A stretch of DNA of 35,779 nucleotides from Pirellulales bacterium (GCA_028066245.1 JALCBR010000049.1:1-35779); one strand, 5' to 3'. Numbered from the stretch's first letter, positions 24,801 through 33,881 are shown. Numbers and translations: made by a program. Notes: generated from the sequence alone by a model not told the origin.

Positions 24801-27800
24801 TTAGCGGAAGAAACCGACGAAGAAGCTGAAGACCTGTGTTTGGTCAGTTGCTTCCTTGTTGACGGCCCACGCAAAGTCCAGAGCAATGGGAGCTGGTCCC
24901 ATGCCGGGTACCTGAATGCGAAGGCCAGCACCAGGAGCAACACGGAAGTCGCTTCCGACAATCTTTACGCTCTCTTCCACAGTCCCCGCATCAACAAACA
25001 CGACACCGCGGAGTGCATCGTCCGCTGTGATAGGAAACAGATATTCCACGGATGAGAGCAGTAAGAATTCGCCACCAACGCGAGAAGTAACTTCAACCGG
25101 CGATGCTCCGCGAAAATCAAATCCACGCAGCGTGGAGAACCCACCAGCGAAATACTGTTCAAACGCAGGAGTTTGATTGCCAGTGATTCCCATCCGTCCA
25201 CGCAGCGCAACCACATGCCGGCCAGAACGGTCTGGCCGTTGGTGAAGTAAGAAATATTGGCGGAAGTCCGAATTGACTCGCGGGAAGTCGTACTTGCCAA
25301 AGATCTGCTCAAAGCCAACCTGCCACAAGTGCCCTTCAGTCGGCAGAAAGGAGTTATCGCGCGTATCGTGTGTCAGTTGGACACCGGCTCCCCAAATCTC
25401 ATTGTCGCCAACCATCGCCGCAACACTCGGGGCAACCGGTAGCCGCGCGTTGCGGACGTTAACGTTTTCCCCTCGCAGGCTGAAGTTGATGCTCAGATCA
25501 GGTCGCGATTGGAATTGATAGCCAAAGCCTACGGTTCCGCCAACGCGCTGCTCATCCCAGTCATCGTAGCGGCGGTCGAAGAAAAAGCCGCTCGTGCTGA
25601 AGCTAAACAACGAATCGAAGACATACGGCTCCGTGAAACTCACCATGTATCGTTGCAACTGGCTACCAGGTACGGCTTCAAAACGAAAATGCTGCCCAGC
25701 TCCGCGGAAAGCACGCCCATCCAGCACTTCGCCCATGCTGCGCGGATAGCGGCTGATGTCAAAGTTGGTTTCATCCAGAACGATATTGCCGACCACACCA
25801 GCATCCGAATTAATGCCGACACCAAAGTTGAACCGGCCAGTTTGAGTAACTTCAACCGGGATCACGATATCGGCCAGCGGATCCAGTTGAGGGGGCGTGA
25901 CTCCGCCATCGGGAAAAACCAGCCCGCCACCAGGCTGCGGGGGCACTCCGGGGAGTTCGTCAGGCCGTGGAATTGGCGGAGCGCCAAATGATGTGCCGAG
26001 GCCTTGACCGGTTGTCGCTGAACTTTGAGGGGGATTCTGCGCTCCGGATGTGAAGGGATTGGTCGTTGGAGGCGGCGAATTGGACTGGTAGCCGTAGTTA
26101 TTGGCCGGCGGCGTATAGGACGGTTGGTTTGTTGGTGCCGAGTTGAACGGCGCCTGGCCAGATTGACTGCCGCCGAATTGGCCTGCTTGCCCGTAGTAGT
26201 TTGCTGAGGGAGGCGGGTTGTCACCAGCGACAGCACTTCCGGCAAAAGATGAGCCACCAAATCCAGGACCGGAATAACGTGGCGGATTGGGGTTCGGATT
26301 GAAGCCGCCTGGCGATTGCATGCGCACCCTGGGCTGACTGTCATTGAACCCTAACCGCGGTGCGCGGTTGCCCGGACGTGGTGATCCACCGATGTTCTGC
26401 TGATAAGCTGCCACGCGAACGCTCGTGTTGGGTCGCGAACCGGCTTGATTGTGTTGATTCGAGGGTTGCTTCCACTTGAGTTGGATGTTGTTTTCCTGTG
26501 TCCACGGCGCATCGACGTACATGATGTCTCTGGCCTCATCGGGACTTTGACCTCGATACCCGGCGGGTGGTGGCGGCGGAATGCGATGCCTAGCTTGATC
26601 TGTTCTCGGAGAAAGGCCGGAATGGGCTCGCGCAGGCTGTAATTGCACAGGAACTTCTCGCGGCGGGTCCGGGCTTTGCCCGCGAGTGACTCCGCCTGAG
26701 TCTGCCACGGATTGACCATCGAACTCCTCATTGACCGGCTGCAGAATGAGTTGCGGTGCACGATCAGGAGCTGTCTCGAATAGTCCACTGGCGGCCAACC
26801 GACGTTCGCTGGCGCGAATCTGTTGGATGTTGACGATGTCGCCAGGCTGAATCGACAACCGATTCATCACGGTGCGGACATGGGTATGCAGGTTGGCTCC
26901 GCGAACTTGGACTTCAATGCGTCCGACGCGATAACGCTGTTTCTCATCAATGCGATAAACGATATCGACGCCGTTATCTGACGCGTGCTCGATGATCTCT
27001 GGCTTGACGTCGGCAAAGATATAGCCGGCCGTGCCGTAGATTTCTTGAATGCGGGCGATGTCTTCATTGAACTGCCCACGCTCGAAGTACTGCCCGCGGG
27101 TCAGCTTGAGCGCCCCGGAAATATCCTCCTGGCGAAACTTTGTCACGCCCTCGACAACCACACGGTCAACCGTTGACCGGGGGCCTTCCTGAATGTGAAA
27201 GGTGAGTGTCAACCAGCCGCGATCCTCGTCAAACTCCAGCTCGCGCCCAACACGGGCAGCGCGATACCCCAAGTCACGATAGTACTGCACAAGTTGCGAG
27301 ACATCGGCATCGATTTGATCCTGGTTGACGTAGCCGCCAAAGAGCATCAAGAAGGGCTCCTTCGAGCTGATCTTTGTTTTCAATCGCCCATCCGGCACAA
27401 TCGTGTTGCCTTCAAACTTAACGTCCCAGATTCGCTGAACGGCGCCCTCATTGAATAAGAAGACAACGCCACGATCATCCGGCTTGAGGCCTTCCATGAC
27501 TGAGACGTGAACTTCCCCCATCCCCTTACTCTTGTAGTATTCAATCAGCTTGGTGCGAGCTTCCTCGACGGTGTAGGGATCGAGCGGTTCGCCAACTTTG
27601 AGCTTTGTTTCACGAGCCAGTCGAGTATCTGATTGACGCTTGTTACCCAGATAGTGGATGTAGTTGATGGTGGGTCGCTCAACGACACGGAAGACGACTG
27701 TAACGTTGTCGCCAGTCCGCTGATATTCCGTGCTGACGTTTACAAACATCCGCGTGCGGCTCAAACGGCGAATGTCCTCACGGATGGTGTCCGGATTGAA

Positions 27801-28061
27801 AGGCCGTCCTGGGCGCGTTTTGATATACGAACGGATCTGCTCCTTGGAGAGGTCTCGGTGACCCGCGATTTGCACGTCCACAACCATCTCGCCAGGAAAC
27901 ACTTCTTCGCCGGTTGCCACATTTTGTGGAGGCGCAAACGACGGTCCACCACTCCCGCTCTGCGCTTGCACCTCGCCTGCTGCCAACACAATCAACACGA
28001 ACACGGCGCAAAGGACCGCCATGAAGCGCATTGGCAGCATGCAATGGGATGCGTCTCTCAT
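24801..28061 (-). CDS. bamA: Outer-membrane assembly factor BamA with a long low-complexity insert
   Basis: About 1086 residues, against about 800 in the usual family. Core of the machine inserting beta-barrel proteins into the outer membrane. A signal peptide (hydrophobic stretch ending EVQAQSG) is followed by five POTRA-like repeats (about 60-440). The C-terminal 16-strand barrel occupies about 732-1086, with FTEPYVF and the LRGF lid motif in GGFSTLRGFDF. Between them sits a segment of about 290 residues (440-729; DNA 25875-26744) rich in Pro, Gly, Asn, Gln and Ser. It appears to interrupt the fifth POTRA between its last two strands. The last residues are FFVGFFR, one Arg past the usual terminal Phe. 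Start options are ATG 28091, 28061, 28040 and 28031; 28061 is used. Confidence 0.93.
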   Translation of the reverse strand: MRDASHCMLPMRFMAVLCAVFVLIVLAAGEVQAQSGSGGPSFAPPQNVATGEEVFPGEMVVDVQIAGHRDLSKEQIRSYIKTRPGRPFNPDTIREDIRRLSRTRMFVNVSTEYQRTGDNVTVVFRVVERPTINYIHYLGNKRQSDTRLARETKLKVGEPLDPYTVEEARTKLIEYYKSKGMGEVHVSVMEGLKPDDRGVVFLFNEGAVQRIWDVKFEGNTIVPDGRLKTKISSKEPFLMLFGGYVNQDQIDADVSQLVQYYRDLGYRAARVGRELEFDEDRGWLTLTFHIQEGPRSTVDRVVVEGVTKFRQEDISGALKLTRGQYFERGQFNEDIARIQEIYGTAGYIFADVKPEIIEHASDNGVDIVYRIDEKQRYRVGRIEVQVRGANLHTHVRTVMNRLSIQPGDIVNIQQIRASERRLAASGLFETAPDRAPQLILQPVNEEFDGQSVADSGGVTRGQSPDPPREVPVQLQPARAHSGLSPRTDQARHRIPPPPPAGYRGQSPDEARDIMYVDAPWTQENNIQLKWKQPSNQHNQAGSRPNTSVRVAAYQQNIGGSPRPGNRAPRLGFNDSQPRVRMQSPGGFNPNPNPPRYSGPGFGGSSFAGSAVAGDNPPPSANYYGQAGQFGGSQSGQAPFNSAPTNQPSYTPPANNYGYQSNSPPPTTNPFTSGAQNPPQSSATTGQGLGTSFGAPPIPRPDELPGVPPQPGGGLVFPDGGVTPPQLDPLADIVIPVEVTQTGRFNFGVGINSDAGVVGNIVLDETNFDISRYPRSMGEVLDGRAFRGAGQHFRFEAVPGSQLQRYMVSFTEPYVFDSLFSFSTSGFFFDRRYDDWDEQRVGGTVGFGYQFQSRPDLSINFSLRGENVNVRNARLPVAPSVAAMVGDNEIWGAGVQLTHDTRDNSFLPTEGHLWQVGFEQIFGKYDFPRVNSDFRQYFLLHQRPDRSGRHVVALRGRMGITGNQTPAFEQYFAGGFSTLRGFDFRGASPVEVTSRVGGEFLLLSSVEYLFPITADDALRGVVFVDAGTVEESVKIVGSDFRVAPGAGLRIQVPGMGPAPIALDFAWAVNKEATDQTQVFSFFVGFFR

Positions 28062-28408
28062 AATCGCCTGTTGACAGCGAAGGGTGTTCATCAGCAGGAA
28101 TGCACGCAAACAGCGTTGCTCACTGGGTTTTTGCTATGTGGCCGGGCGCGCACGGTCCGAGCACGCACAGCAGTCGAACGGAAGGCGGCGTAGAGATATC
28201 GAAACCCGTCGCGCATCGCAAGGCGAGTTGCGAATTTACTGAGAATCCGCCGGCGTTCTCGCGTATTTTCCTGTCGCTCTGTGAGCTTGCTTGCGCAGTG
28301 TGATGGTTGCGATGGCGAAGCAAGCTGGCAGTGTCGCTATCAGAGATTCCGCCCAGCAGATGGCGCGGCTTGAGTTCAACAACGCATCACGAAGAAACAT
28401 GAGCCGCG
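28062..28408. other. Intergenic region between fahA and bamA
   Basis: About 300-350 bp, no gene seen. It contains one perfect 6-bp hairpin (TCGCAA-GGCGAG-TTGCGA, 28216-28233). The bamA promoter is expected here but could not be assigned. Confidence 0.35.
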
Positions 28409-29689
28409 TCAGGCTCTTGCTGGAAGCACGCACCCGCTTACGGAACCAAAGCCGACACGACATCCCTTTGCCTCGCACGACCCGCTGAGTGAAACAACAT
28501 CACCGTCGCTCAAGAATTTGCGTTGCGAACCGTCAGAAAGCTTGATCGGCTCCGCGCCGCGCCAAGTAAGCTCCAGCATGCTCCCACGAGCGGATTTCTC
28601 CGGACCACTAATCGTGCCAGATGCTAGCAAGTCCCCCGGGCGCAGGTTGCAACCGGTGATGGTGTGATGCGCGATTTGCTGAGCCATCGACCAATACAGA
28701 TAGCGAAAGTTGGAGCGACAGACGATATCTCCGCTGGACGTGCCTGCACCCTGAATCGCAACGGTCAATGGAATGTCGAAGGTCGACTGAGAACTTCCCT
28801 GCAAGTACGGAAGTGGCTCCGGATCCTGTGGAGGGCTTGCCGTGCGGAATGGTTCCAAGGCATCCAACGTCACCACCCATGGAGAAATCGACGTGGCAAA
28901 GTTCTTCGACAGGAACGGCCCGAGAGGAACATACTCCCACGTTTGAATGTCACGGGCACTCCAGTCATTAACTAAAACCAGGCCAAAAATATGATCCTCA
29001 GCACTGTGAACAGAGACGGGCTCGCCCAGCGAACTGCCAGGGCCGATGAAGAATCCCATCTCCAGCTCAAAATCGAGCGCTGCGGAAGGCCCAAATCCCG
29101 GCTTCCCGTCATCGCCTGGCTTTTTTTGACCAACAGGCCGTGTCACGTCCGTTCCATCAATGACGATCGAACTTGCACGACCGTGATAGGCGACCGGCAA
29201 GTGCAGCCAGTTTGGCTGCAGCGCGTTGTCCGCTCCGCGAATGATCGTTCCCACGTTTGTGGCGTGCTCGCGTGACGAATAAAAATCCGTGTAGTCGCCA
29301 ATGGAGGCAGGCACGCGCATCGAGACATCAGCCTGTCGCACAAGCGCGGCGCTGCGCAACTCGGCATTGTCACGCAATGTCGGGTTCTCAGCCGACAGCA
29401 ACTCCGCCGTCCGGCGCCGCACAGCTTCCCAGGCTTCGCGCCCCAGCGCCATGAAGTCATTTAAGATGGGCCGTTCCAATGGCCGGCCTTCCCGCAACTC
29501 TGGCAAGTCAAACTGCCCTCGGCGGCTCAACTCGCAAAGATCGAGCACCTGCTCACCGATGGCAACGCCGATGTGGTCTTCGCTCGCGCCAACCTGAGAG
29601 AACACACCATATGGCAGGTTTTGCAAGGGGAAGTCAGAATCCTCCGCGACAGGAACAAAGCTGCGGAGTTGGGAATCAATGACGTACAT
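28409..29689 (-). CDS. fahA: Fumarylacetoacetase
   Basis: 426 residues. Hydrolyses fumarylacetoacetate to fumarate and acetoacetate, the last step of tyrosine degradation. The active-site elements are readable: DYTDFYSSREHATNVG (metal Asp and catalytic His), ELEMGFFIG (two metal Glu), VNDWSARDIQTWEYVPLGPF (metal Asp and the downstream loop), and the C-terminal SDGDVVSLSG followed by VGFGSVSGCVLPA. The N-terminal SH3-like domain (about 1-115) is also present, so this is the full-length eukaryote-like FAH rather than a short FAH-fold hydrolase. ATG 29689 gives the normal N-terminus. Homogentisate dioxygenase and hydroxyphenylpyruvate dioxygenase are not adjacent. Confidence 0.96.
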   Translation of the reverse strand: MYVIDSQLRSFVPVAEDSDFPLQNLPYGVFSQVGASEDHIGVAIGEQVLDLCELSRRGQFDLPELREGRPLERPILNDFMALGREAWEAVRRRTAELLSAENPTLRDNAELRSAALVRQADVSMRVPASIGDYTDFYSSREHATNVGTIIRGADNALQPNWLHLPVAYHGRASSIVIDGTDVTRPVGQKKPGDDGKPGFGPSAALDFELEMGFFIGPGSSLGEPVSVHSAEDHIFGLVLVNDWSARDIQTWEYVPLGPFLSKNFATSISPWVVTLDALEPFRTASPPQDPEPLPYLQGSSQSTFDIPLTVAIQGAGTSSGDIVCRSNFRYLYWSMAQQIAHHTITGCNLRPGDLLASGTISGPEKSARGSMLELTWRGAEPIKLSDGSQRKFLSDGDVVSLSGSCEAKGCRVGFGSVSGCVLPARA

Positions 29690-30016
29690 TCAGCTGACCT
29701 GTCTTTTGAGTTGCGGTCCCGGGGACCACGTAGCGCTGGCAAGGGCCTTACCCGTGAATTGATCAAACAGATGGGGTATCGCAGTTCGTTTATAAGGTCA
29801 CGCAGTCGCTATGTAAAAGGGCCAGGCGTTGCAAGCTCACCGTCAAACAGCGTGCATTCAGTGATTGCTCCAGCGCTTCCAGGCTTTGTAACGAATATGT
29901 GGCCAGTTTCGAGTCGGATTCATAGCAGCTTGGGGGGAGTTGATTGCCTTGGCTGAGGTTGGGTGCTACATGCTCTGTGGACAATCGTTGCAACCATCCC
30001 CTGCGGACTTCCTGTC
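29690..30016. promoter_or_regulatory. Divergent intergenic region fahA / membrane protein
   Basis: About 327 bp between divergent starts. No operator-like palindrome, riboswitch or coding region was recognised. Open frames here lie antisense to fahA or run out without motif. Confidence 0.35.
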
Positions 30017-31168
30017 ATGACTTCCTCGCTCGTCCCTGAGCGCGAACTCATCGATCGCGCGGATCCACCTGTGCACACTCAAGATGCATTGGACAAGCGT
30101 GAGACGTCGCTTGATTCCAGTTCACAGGACACCGCGCAGCCGGCCAGCACGCAACCCGACACCGCGCCAGCGCAATCGAAGCCAACCACCAAGCCGTGGC
30201 TGTTGAATGGCCCGTTGGATTTGCTGTTTGTCGCCAATATCGCCTGGCCGGTGGTTGCCATCTTCACGGCGTTGTTCGCGACTTCGGCAGCCAACCAAGC
30301 GTTTGGTTTTCTGCTGGTTTATTTCGTGATCATGCCACATCGGTGGATCACGTTGCCGCTTGTCTTTGCCGACGGCGAGAAATTCTCGCAACGCCCGGTC
30401 GCGTACCTGGCGGTTTTCGCCGGGGTGGTGCTCCTTTGCTCGACAATCAAGTTGAGCATGGAATCATTGGCAATGCTGGTCGCCATTGACTATGTCTGGA
30501 ATGCGTGGCACTTTGCGGCGCAGCACGGTGGCATCTTCCGGATCTACTGCGTCGCGACGCCTGAAGGTCGCAAGAGCAGCGGGCGATTGGAAAAACACCT
30601 GCTGCGAGCGTTCTTTCTGTTTACGCTGTTGCGGTTGACCGGCTTGTTTTTCCCGCCAGGCAGCGAAGGCTGGCTCAGTTGGGCCACGGCAATCGGACCC
30701 TATCTTGCCTGGCTAGACTTCGCGGCGTTGGCGATTCCGGGGTTCTTGCTGCTGCGAGAAGTGATCTCCTACAAGCCGGGGCACTTTGGTCGCCTGGTTT
30801 ATCTGTTGAGCATTTGTTCGCTGTATGCCACGCTCTTGCTGGCCATCCGATACGACTTGCGGAGCTTGATCATTGGCTGTGCCGCGGCAACGACGTTAGT
30901 CCATTCCAGCGAGTATCTGGCGATTGTGAGTTGGTATGCACCCAAGCGAGGGGGCTTTGCCAAATCGCGAGTTTGGGGACCAATGGTTCGCCATTGGGGC
31001 GTAACGCTCGTGGCGTTCATGAGCGTTTTCGCGATCAGCGCCTACTTCCTTCGCAACAGTCAACACCTGCCACTATGGCTGTGGATCAACGTCAACGTAT
31101 CGCTCCTGCACTATGCCTATGACGGTATGATCTGGAAGCGACCTAAGAAGAAGCCCGCGGCAGCGTAG
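30017..31168 (+). CDS. Polytopic membrane protein with conserved-looking His motifs
   Basis: About 383 residues, unknown family. The first 60 residues are hydrophilic (Thr/Gln/Pro/Ser-rich). Then come about eight hydrophobic segments, beginning LDLLFVANIAWPVVAIFTALF. His-containing motifs lie at segment edges: VIMPHRWITLP, NAWHFAAQHGGIFRIY, VHSSEYLAIVSWY and LLHYAYDGMIWKRP near the C-terminus. Clustered His, Tyr and Trp at membrane boundaries is typical of metal- or heme-dependent membrane enzymes, but I cannot name one. The basic tail KRPKKKPAAA is probably cytoplasmic. ATG 30017 (MTSSLVPERE) is preferred to an in-frame GTG at 29963. Confidence 0.75.
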   Translation: MTSSLVPERELIDRADPPVHTQDALDKRETSLDSSSQDTAQPASTQPDTAPAQSKPTTKPWLLNGPLDLLFVANIAWPVVAIFTALFATSAANQAFGFLLVYFVIMPHRWITLPLVFADGEKFSQRPVAYLAVFAGVVLLCSTIKLSMESLAMLVAIDYVWNAWHFAAQHGGIFRIYCVATPEGRKSSGRLEKHLLRAFFLFTLLRLTGLFFPPGSEGWLSWATAIGPYLAWLDFAALAIPGFLLLREVISYKPGHFGRLVYLLSICSLYATLLLAIRYDLRSLIIGCAAATTLVHSSEYLAIVSWYAPKRGGFAKSRVWGPMVRHWGVTLVAFMSVFAISAYFLRNSQHLPLWLWINVNVSLLHYAYDGMIWKRPKKKPAAA

Positions 31169-31339
31169 TCAGATCTGCTTGGTCTGCTTCACGCTCCTCC
31201 CGTGGCAAGTCACGCCCGCCACATCTAATTCCAGGTGCGCATCGCCCCCGGCAGCGCTGCTCTCCGAAGACTCTACCTGATATCATACACGCCTTCGCGT
31301 CTGCGCTTTCGATATGATGCGAGCCTGTCCTGATGACGT

Positions 31340-32374
31340 GTGTATGCTGTGCCGATCGAAACTACCACGAGTCCGCTCAAAACTCCGCCGACAGATTCAA
31401 GAGCTGCGCGGCAGTTCTTGCAGTACTTCGGGTTGATTGAAAGCCAGTGCGTTGATGGCATGTCCGCGCATGGGCCAGATATCGCAGGACAAATCGCGCG
31501 CCGGTATGCCGACACTGTCCCCGACGACAGCGCACAACTGTTGGCTCTTAGCGCCGTGGCACGTGCGTTCTCAACACTGCCTTACGAGAACCTGACGCGC
31601 ATTATCCGCTACTCACAGGACCGTCTCTTTCCGTTCCGGACCCCCGAAACGGTTGTTGCGGATCACATTCAGCATGGAACTGGTGGGACGTGCTTCAGTT
31701 TGACTGCTGCGCTGCTCCATGTGGTCCGCTGGTTGGGATTCGATGCTGAACCACTTTTGGCTGACCGTAACTACGGACCCAACACGCATTCGGCTTTGCT
31801 GGTTGCTATTGATGGACAACCACACCTGCTGGACCCGGGGTACTTGATCAACCGTCCGGTGGCGCTGACAGAGATTGAACACCGCGGCGAGCAACAGCTG
31901 AACACAGACTTCAACCGTATTCTGTTGCGGCGGGATCGCGGAGACGACCGCGTGCAACTGCTCACGAAATCATCGGGACAGGCAGACGCGTCCTATCGGT
32001 TGACATTCAAGACGACACCGGCGGATACGGGGGAATTCCTGGACGCTTGGCAAACATCTTTCTCATCGGAAATTTTGCACAAGCCGCTGTTGACGAAGGT
32101 TTCCGCCGGACAGCAGTGGTTTCTCAACACGCGGCGATTGCAGCTCCGTGGGCGAGATGGGACCGTAAAACAGCAGCTCAATGATCAGCAGTTGTTCGAT
32201 GAGATTGTCGGTCGATTTGGTTTGAGCCCACGTGTTGTCAGGCAAGCATTGCAAATTCTGCATCGCCAGGGCGATCTACCGAAGACTGCCACGTGCGAAC
32301 ATTCAGGGTTGGGTGTCCTGCCGGCTTTTGCCATGTCAAAAGGAGCAGGCGACCAGGAGCCTAATGATGGCTGA
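31340..32374 (+). CDS. Arylamine N-acetyltransferase-like protein
   Basis: About 344 residues, or 341 if GTG 31349 is used. NAT enzymes move acetyl groups from acetyl-CoA to arylamines through a Cys-His-Asp triad on a cysteine-protease-like fold. The triad is readable: Cys118 in GTGGTCFSL, His150 in NYGPNTHSALL and Asp165 in HLLDPGY. STLPYENLTRI at about 78-88 matches the conserved early block (PFENL). The Asp motif departs from the usual VDVGFG, and the C-terminal half does not match closely, so a relative acting on another acyl donor or a transglutaminase-like enzyme is possible. Its stop overlaps the start of the DUF4416 gene by 8 bp, so they are coupled. Confidence 0.72.
   Translation: MYAVPIETTTSPLKTPPTDSRAARQFLQYFGLIESQCVDGMSAHGPDIAGQIARRYADTVPDDSAQLLALSAVARAFSTLPYENLTRIIRYSQDRLFPFRTPETVVADHIQHGTGGTCFSLTAALLHVVRWLGFDAEPLLADRNYGPNTHSALLVAIDGQPHLLDPGYLINRPVALTEIEHRGEQQLNTDFNRILLRRDRGDDRVQLLTKSSGQADASYRLTFKTTPADTGEFLDAWQTSFSSEILHKPLLTKVSAGQQWFLNTRRLQLRGRDGTVKQQLNDQQLFDEIVGRFGLSPRVVRQALQILHRQGDLPKTATCEHSGLGVLPAFAMSKGAGDQEPNDG
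32355..32359 (+). promoter_or_regulatory. Ribosome binding site inside the NAT-like gene
   Basis: AGGAG lies 7 nt before the ATG at 32367. It favours that start over the adjacent ATG at 32364. Confidence 0.6.
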
Positions 32375-32948
32375 AGCTCAGGCTGCCGAACCCGTCAAGC
32401 TGTTGGTCGCAGTGCTGATGCGACGGGAGATCGCGCAGGACATGTCAGTCTGGCAAGAATTGATCTCAAAGTTGGTTGAGCACTGGGGCGAATGTGACAC
32501 TCAAGGGCGGGACCACGCGTTCGATCTGACAAACTATTACGAGGGTGAGATGGGAACGGATCTCGTCCGCCGTCTGTTGGCGTTCAAGCGGCTGTTTCCT
32601 CCAGAGCAAATCGGCATGGCCAAGCACATATGTAACACGATGGAGGACGGATTCGCCGCGACACACGCAGATGGTACGCGGCGCCGACGATTCAATCTCG
32701 ACATTGGCTATCTGGATCATGCCAAGTTAGTGCTCGCTTCAATGAAAGTCGCCGGGCAAAAAATCTACCTGGGAAATGGCGTCTACGCCGATCCAATCGC
32801 TCGCTACGAAGGCGGATACTATCGACCGTTTCCCTGGTCGTTCCCGGATTTTCGTGATGGTCGATATGGCGACGAACTGAATGCGATTCGCTCGACGTAC
32901 TTGCGCCAGCTGCGGGAACGAATTTCCGGTGCGACAGAGAACCGTTGA
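32367..32948 (+). CDS. DUF4416 family protein
   Basis: About 193 residues, no signal peptide. It matches DUF4416 by its characteristic blocks: KLLVAVLMRRE at the N-terminus, LTNYYEGEMG, RRRFNLDIGYLDHAKLVLAS, IYLGNGVYADPIARYEGG and PWSFPDFRDG. The function of the family is not established. It overlaps the end of the NAT-like gene by 8 bp with its own SD site (32355-32359), so the two are expressed together. It converges on cdsA with about 15 bp between stops. Confidence 0.85.
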   Translation: MAEAQAAEPVKLLVAVLMRREIAQDMSVWQELISKLVEHWGECDTQGRDHAFDLTNYYEGEMGTDLVRRLLAFKRLFPPEQIGMAKHICNTMEDGFAATHADGTRRRRFNLDIGYLDHAKLVLASMKVAGQKIYLGNGVYADPIARYEGGYYRPFPWSFPDFRDGRYGDELNAIRSTYLRQLRERISGATENR

Positions 32949-32963
32949 AAAACGCTGCTGGGG

Positions 32964-33881
32964 TCAGGCGAACAATAACCAAAAAGCCAAGGCCACAGGC
33001 GAGGCAAAGAGAATACTGTCCAGGATGTCCAGTACGCCACCAAAGCCGGGCAGCCAGTGACTGGAATCCTTCCGGCCAGCGTCACGTTTGAGCAAAGATT
33101 CAGCCAGGTCGCCAGCCATTCCCAGCGGAGTCAGCAATACGCCATAAACCAGCCAGGCCGCTGGAAAGAGCGATGGCAATTGCCCGTCAGGGCACGCGCG
33201 GGGAAGGAGGAATTCAAACGAAAGCCAACTTCCCAAGCAACCAAAGATCAGAGCCCCCAAAGCGCCTTCCCAAGTCTTGCCGGGACTGAGGACTGGCGTC
33301 ATCTTGTGCTTGCCGAACAGGCGTCCCAATGTGTAGGCACCGACGTCACCCGCTTTGACGACAATCACCAACGAAGCCAACGCCGGCACGCCCCAAATGC
33401 CGCCTAGCCCCAAGAACCTCATCTGGGCGACGCAAGCCAACAAGCCACCAACATAGACTATCCCCAGGACAGACGCTCCCAGTCCGTCGATGACATGGCC
33501 AGGCTTCTCGAAACGCCGCATTTCAACCAAAAACGCTGCCAGCGTGCTCGCCAACAATGCCAACAGCGGCCAGGCAAACTGTGGCACAAGGCTCTGTGAC
33601 GTGGCGTTCGTCCACCAGATCGGCAGGGAACTGGCCGCCACAATGACCACCGAACCCCAACGAACGGAACTTTCCAGGATGTTGAGGCCTCGTACCTTTG
33701 CCAGGGACACAAACTCTCCACTCGCCAACCACGCTAGGACAAGCGCCAACGGGATGAGCACGAACCCGGGCTTTCCAGATGCGAACGACTCTGGCGAGTT
33801 TGCCGCAGAATGATCCCAGGTGAGAAGTGCAACGAGCGCTGCAATAAAGACAAAACCCAAAATCAAACGCCAGCGAAGCAT
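32964..33881 (-). CDS. cdsA: Phosphatidate cytidylyltransferase CdsA
   Basis: About 305 residues, multi-pass membrane enzyme making CDP-diacylglycerol from phosphatidic acid and CTP, the branch point of phospholipid synthesis. About eight membrane segments are visible. The C-terminal signature reads SPGKTWEGALGA, then LGMAGDLAESLLKRDAGRKD, then LPGFGGVLDILDS. The KRxxxxKD half is exact; in the second half the usual GHGGxxDRxD has become GFGGVLDILD, losing the His and Arg. I believe this variant recurs in planctomycetes, but cannot check. ATG 33881 (MLRWRLILGF) fits the family better than the longer frame to 33941. The usual neighbours uppS and dxr are not adjacent. Confidence 0.9.
   Translation of the reverse strand: MLRWRLILGFVFIAALVALLTWDHSAANSPESFASGKPGFVLIPLALVLAWLASGEFVSLAKVRGLNILESSVRWGSVVIVAASSLPIWWTNATSQSLVPQFAWPLLALLASTLAAFLVEMRRFEKPGHVIDGLGASVLGIVYVGGLLACVAQMRFLGLGGIWGVPALASLVIVVKAGDVGAYTLGRLFGKHKMTPVLSPGKTWEGALGALIFGCLGSWLSFEFLLPRACPDGQLPSLFPAAWLVYGVLLTPLGMAGDLAESLLKRDAGRKDSSHWLPGFGGVLDILDSILFASPVALAFWLLFA

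Noticed and set aside
31251-31260. Perfect palindrome GCAGCGCTGC upstream of the NAT-like gene.
   Set aside because: A single 10-bp GC-rich palindrome in a GC-rich genome is expected by chance, and no second copy or linked promoter was seen.
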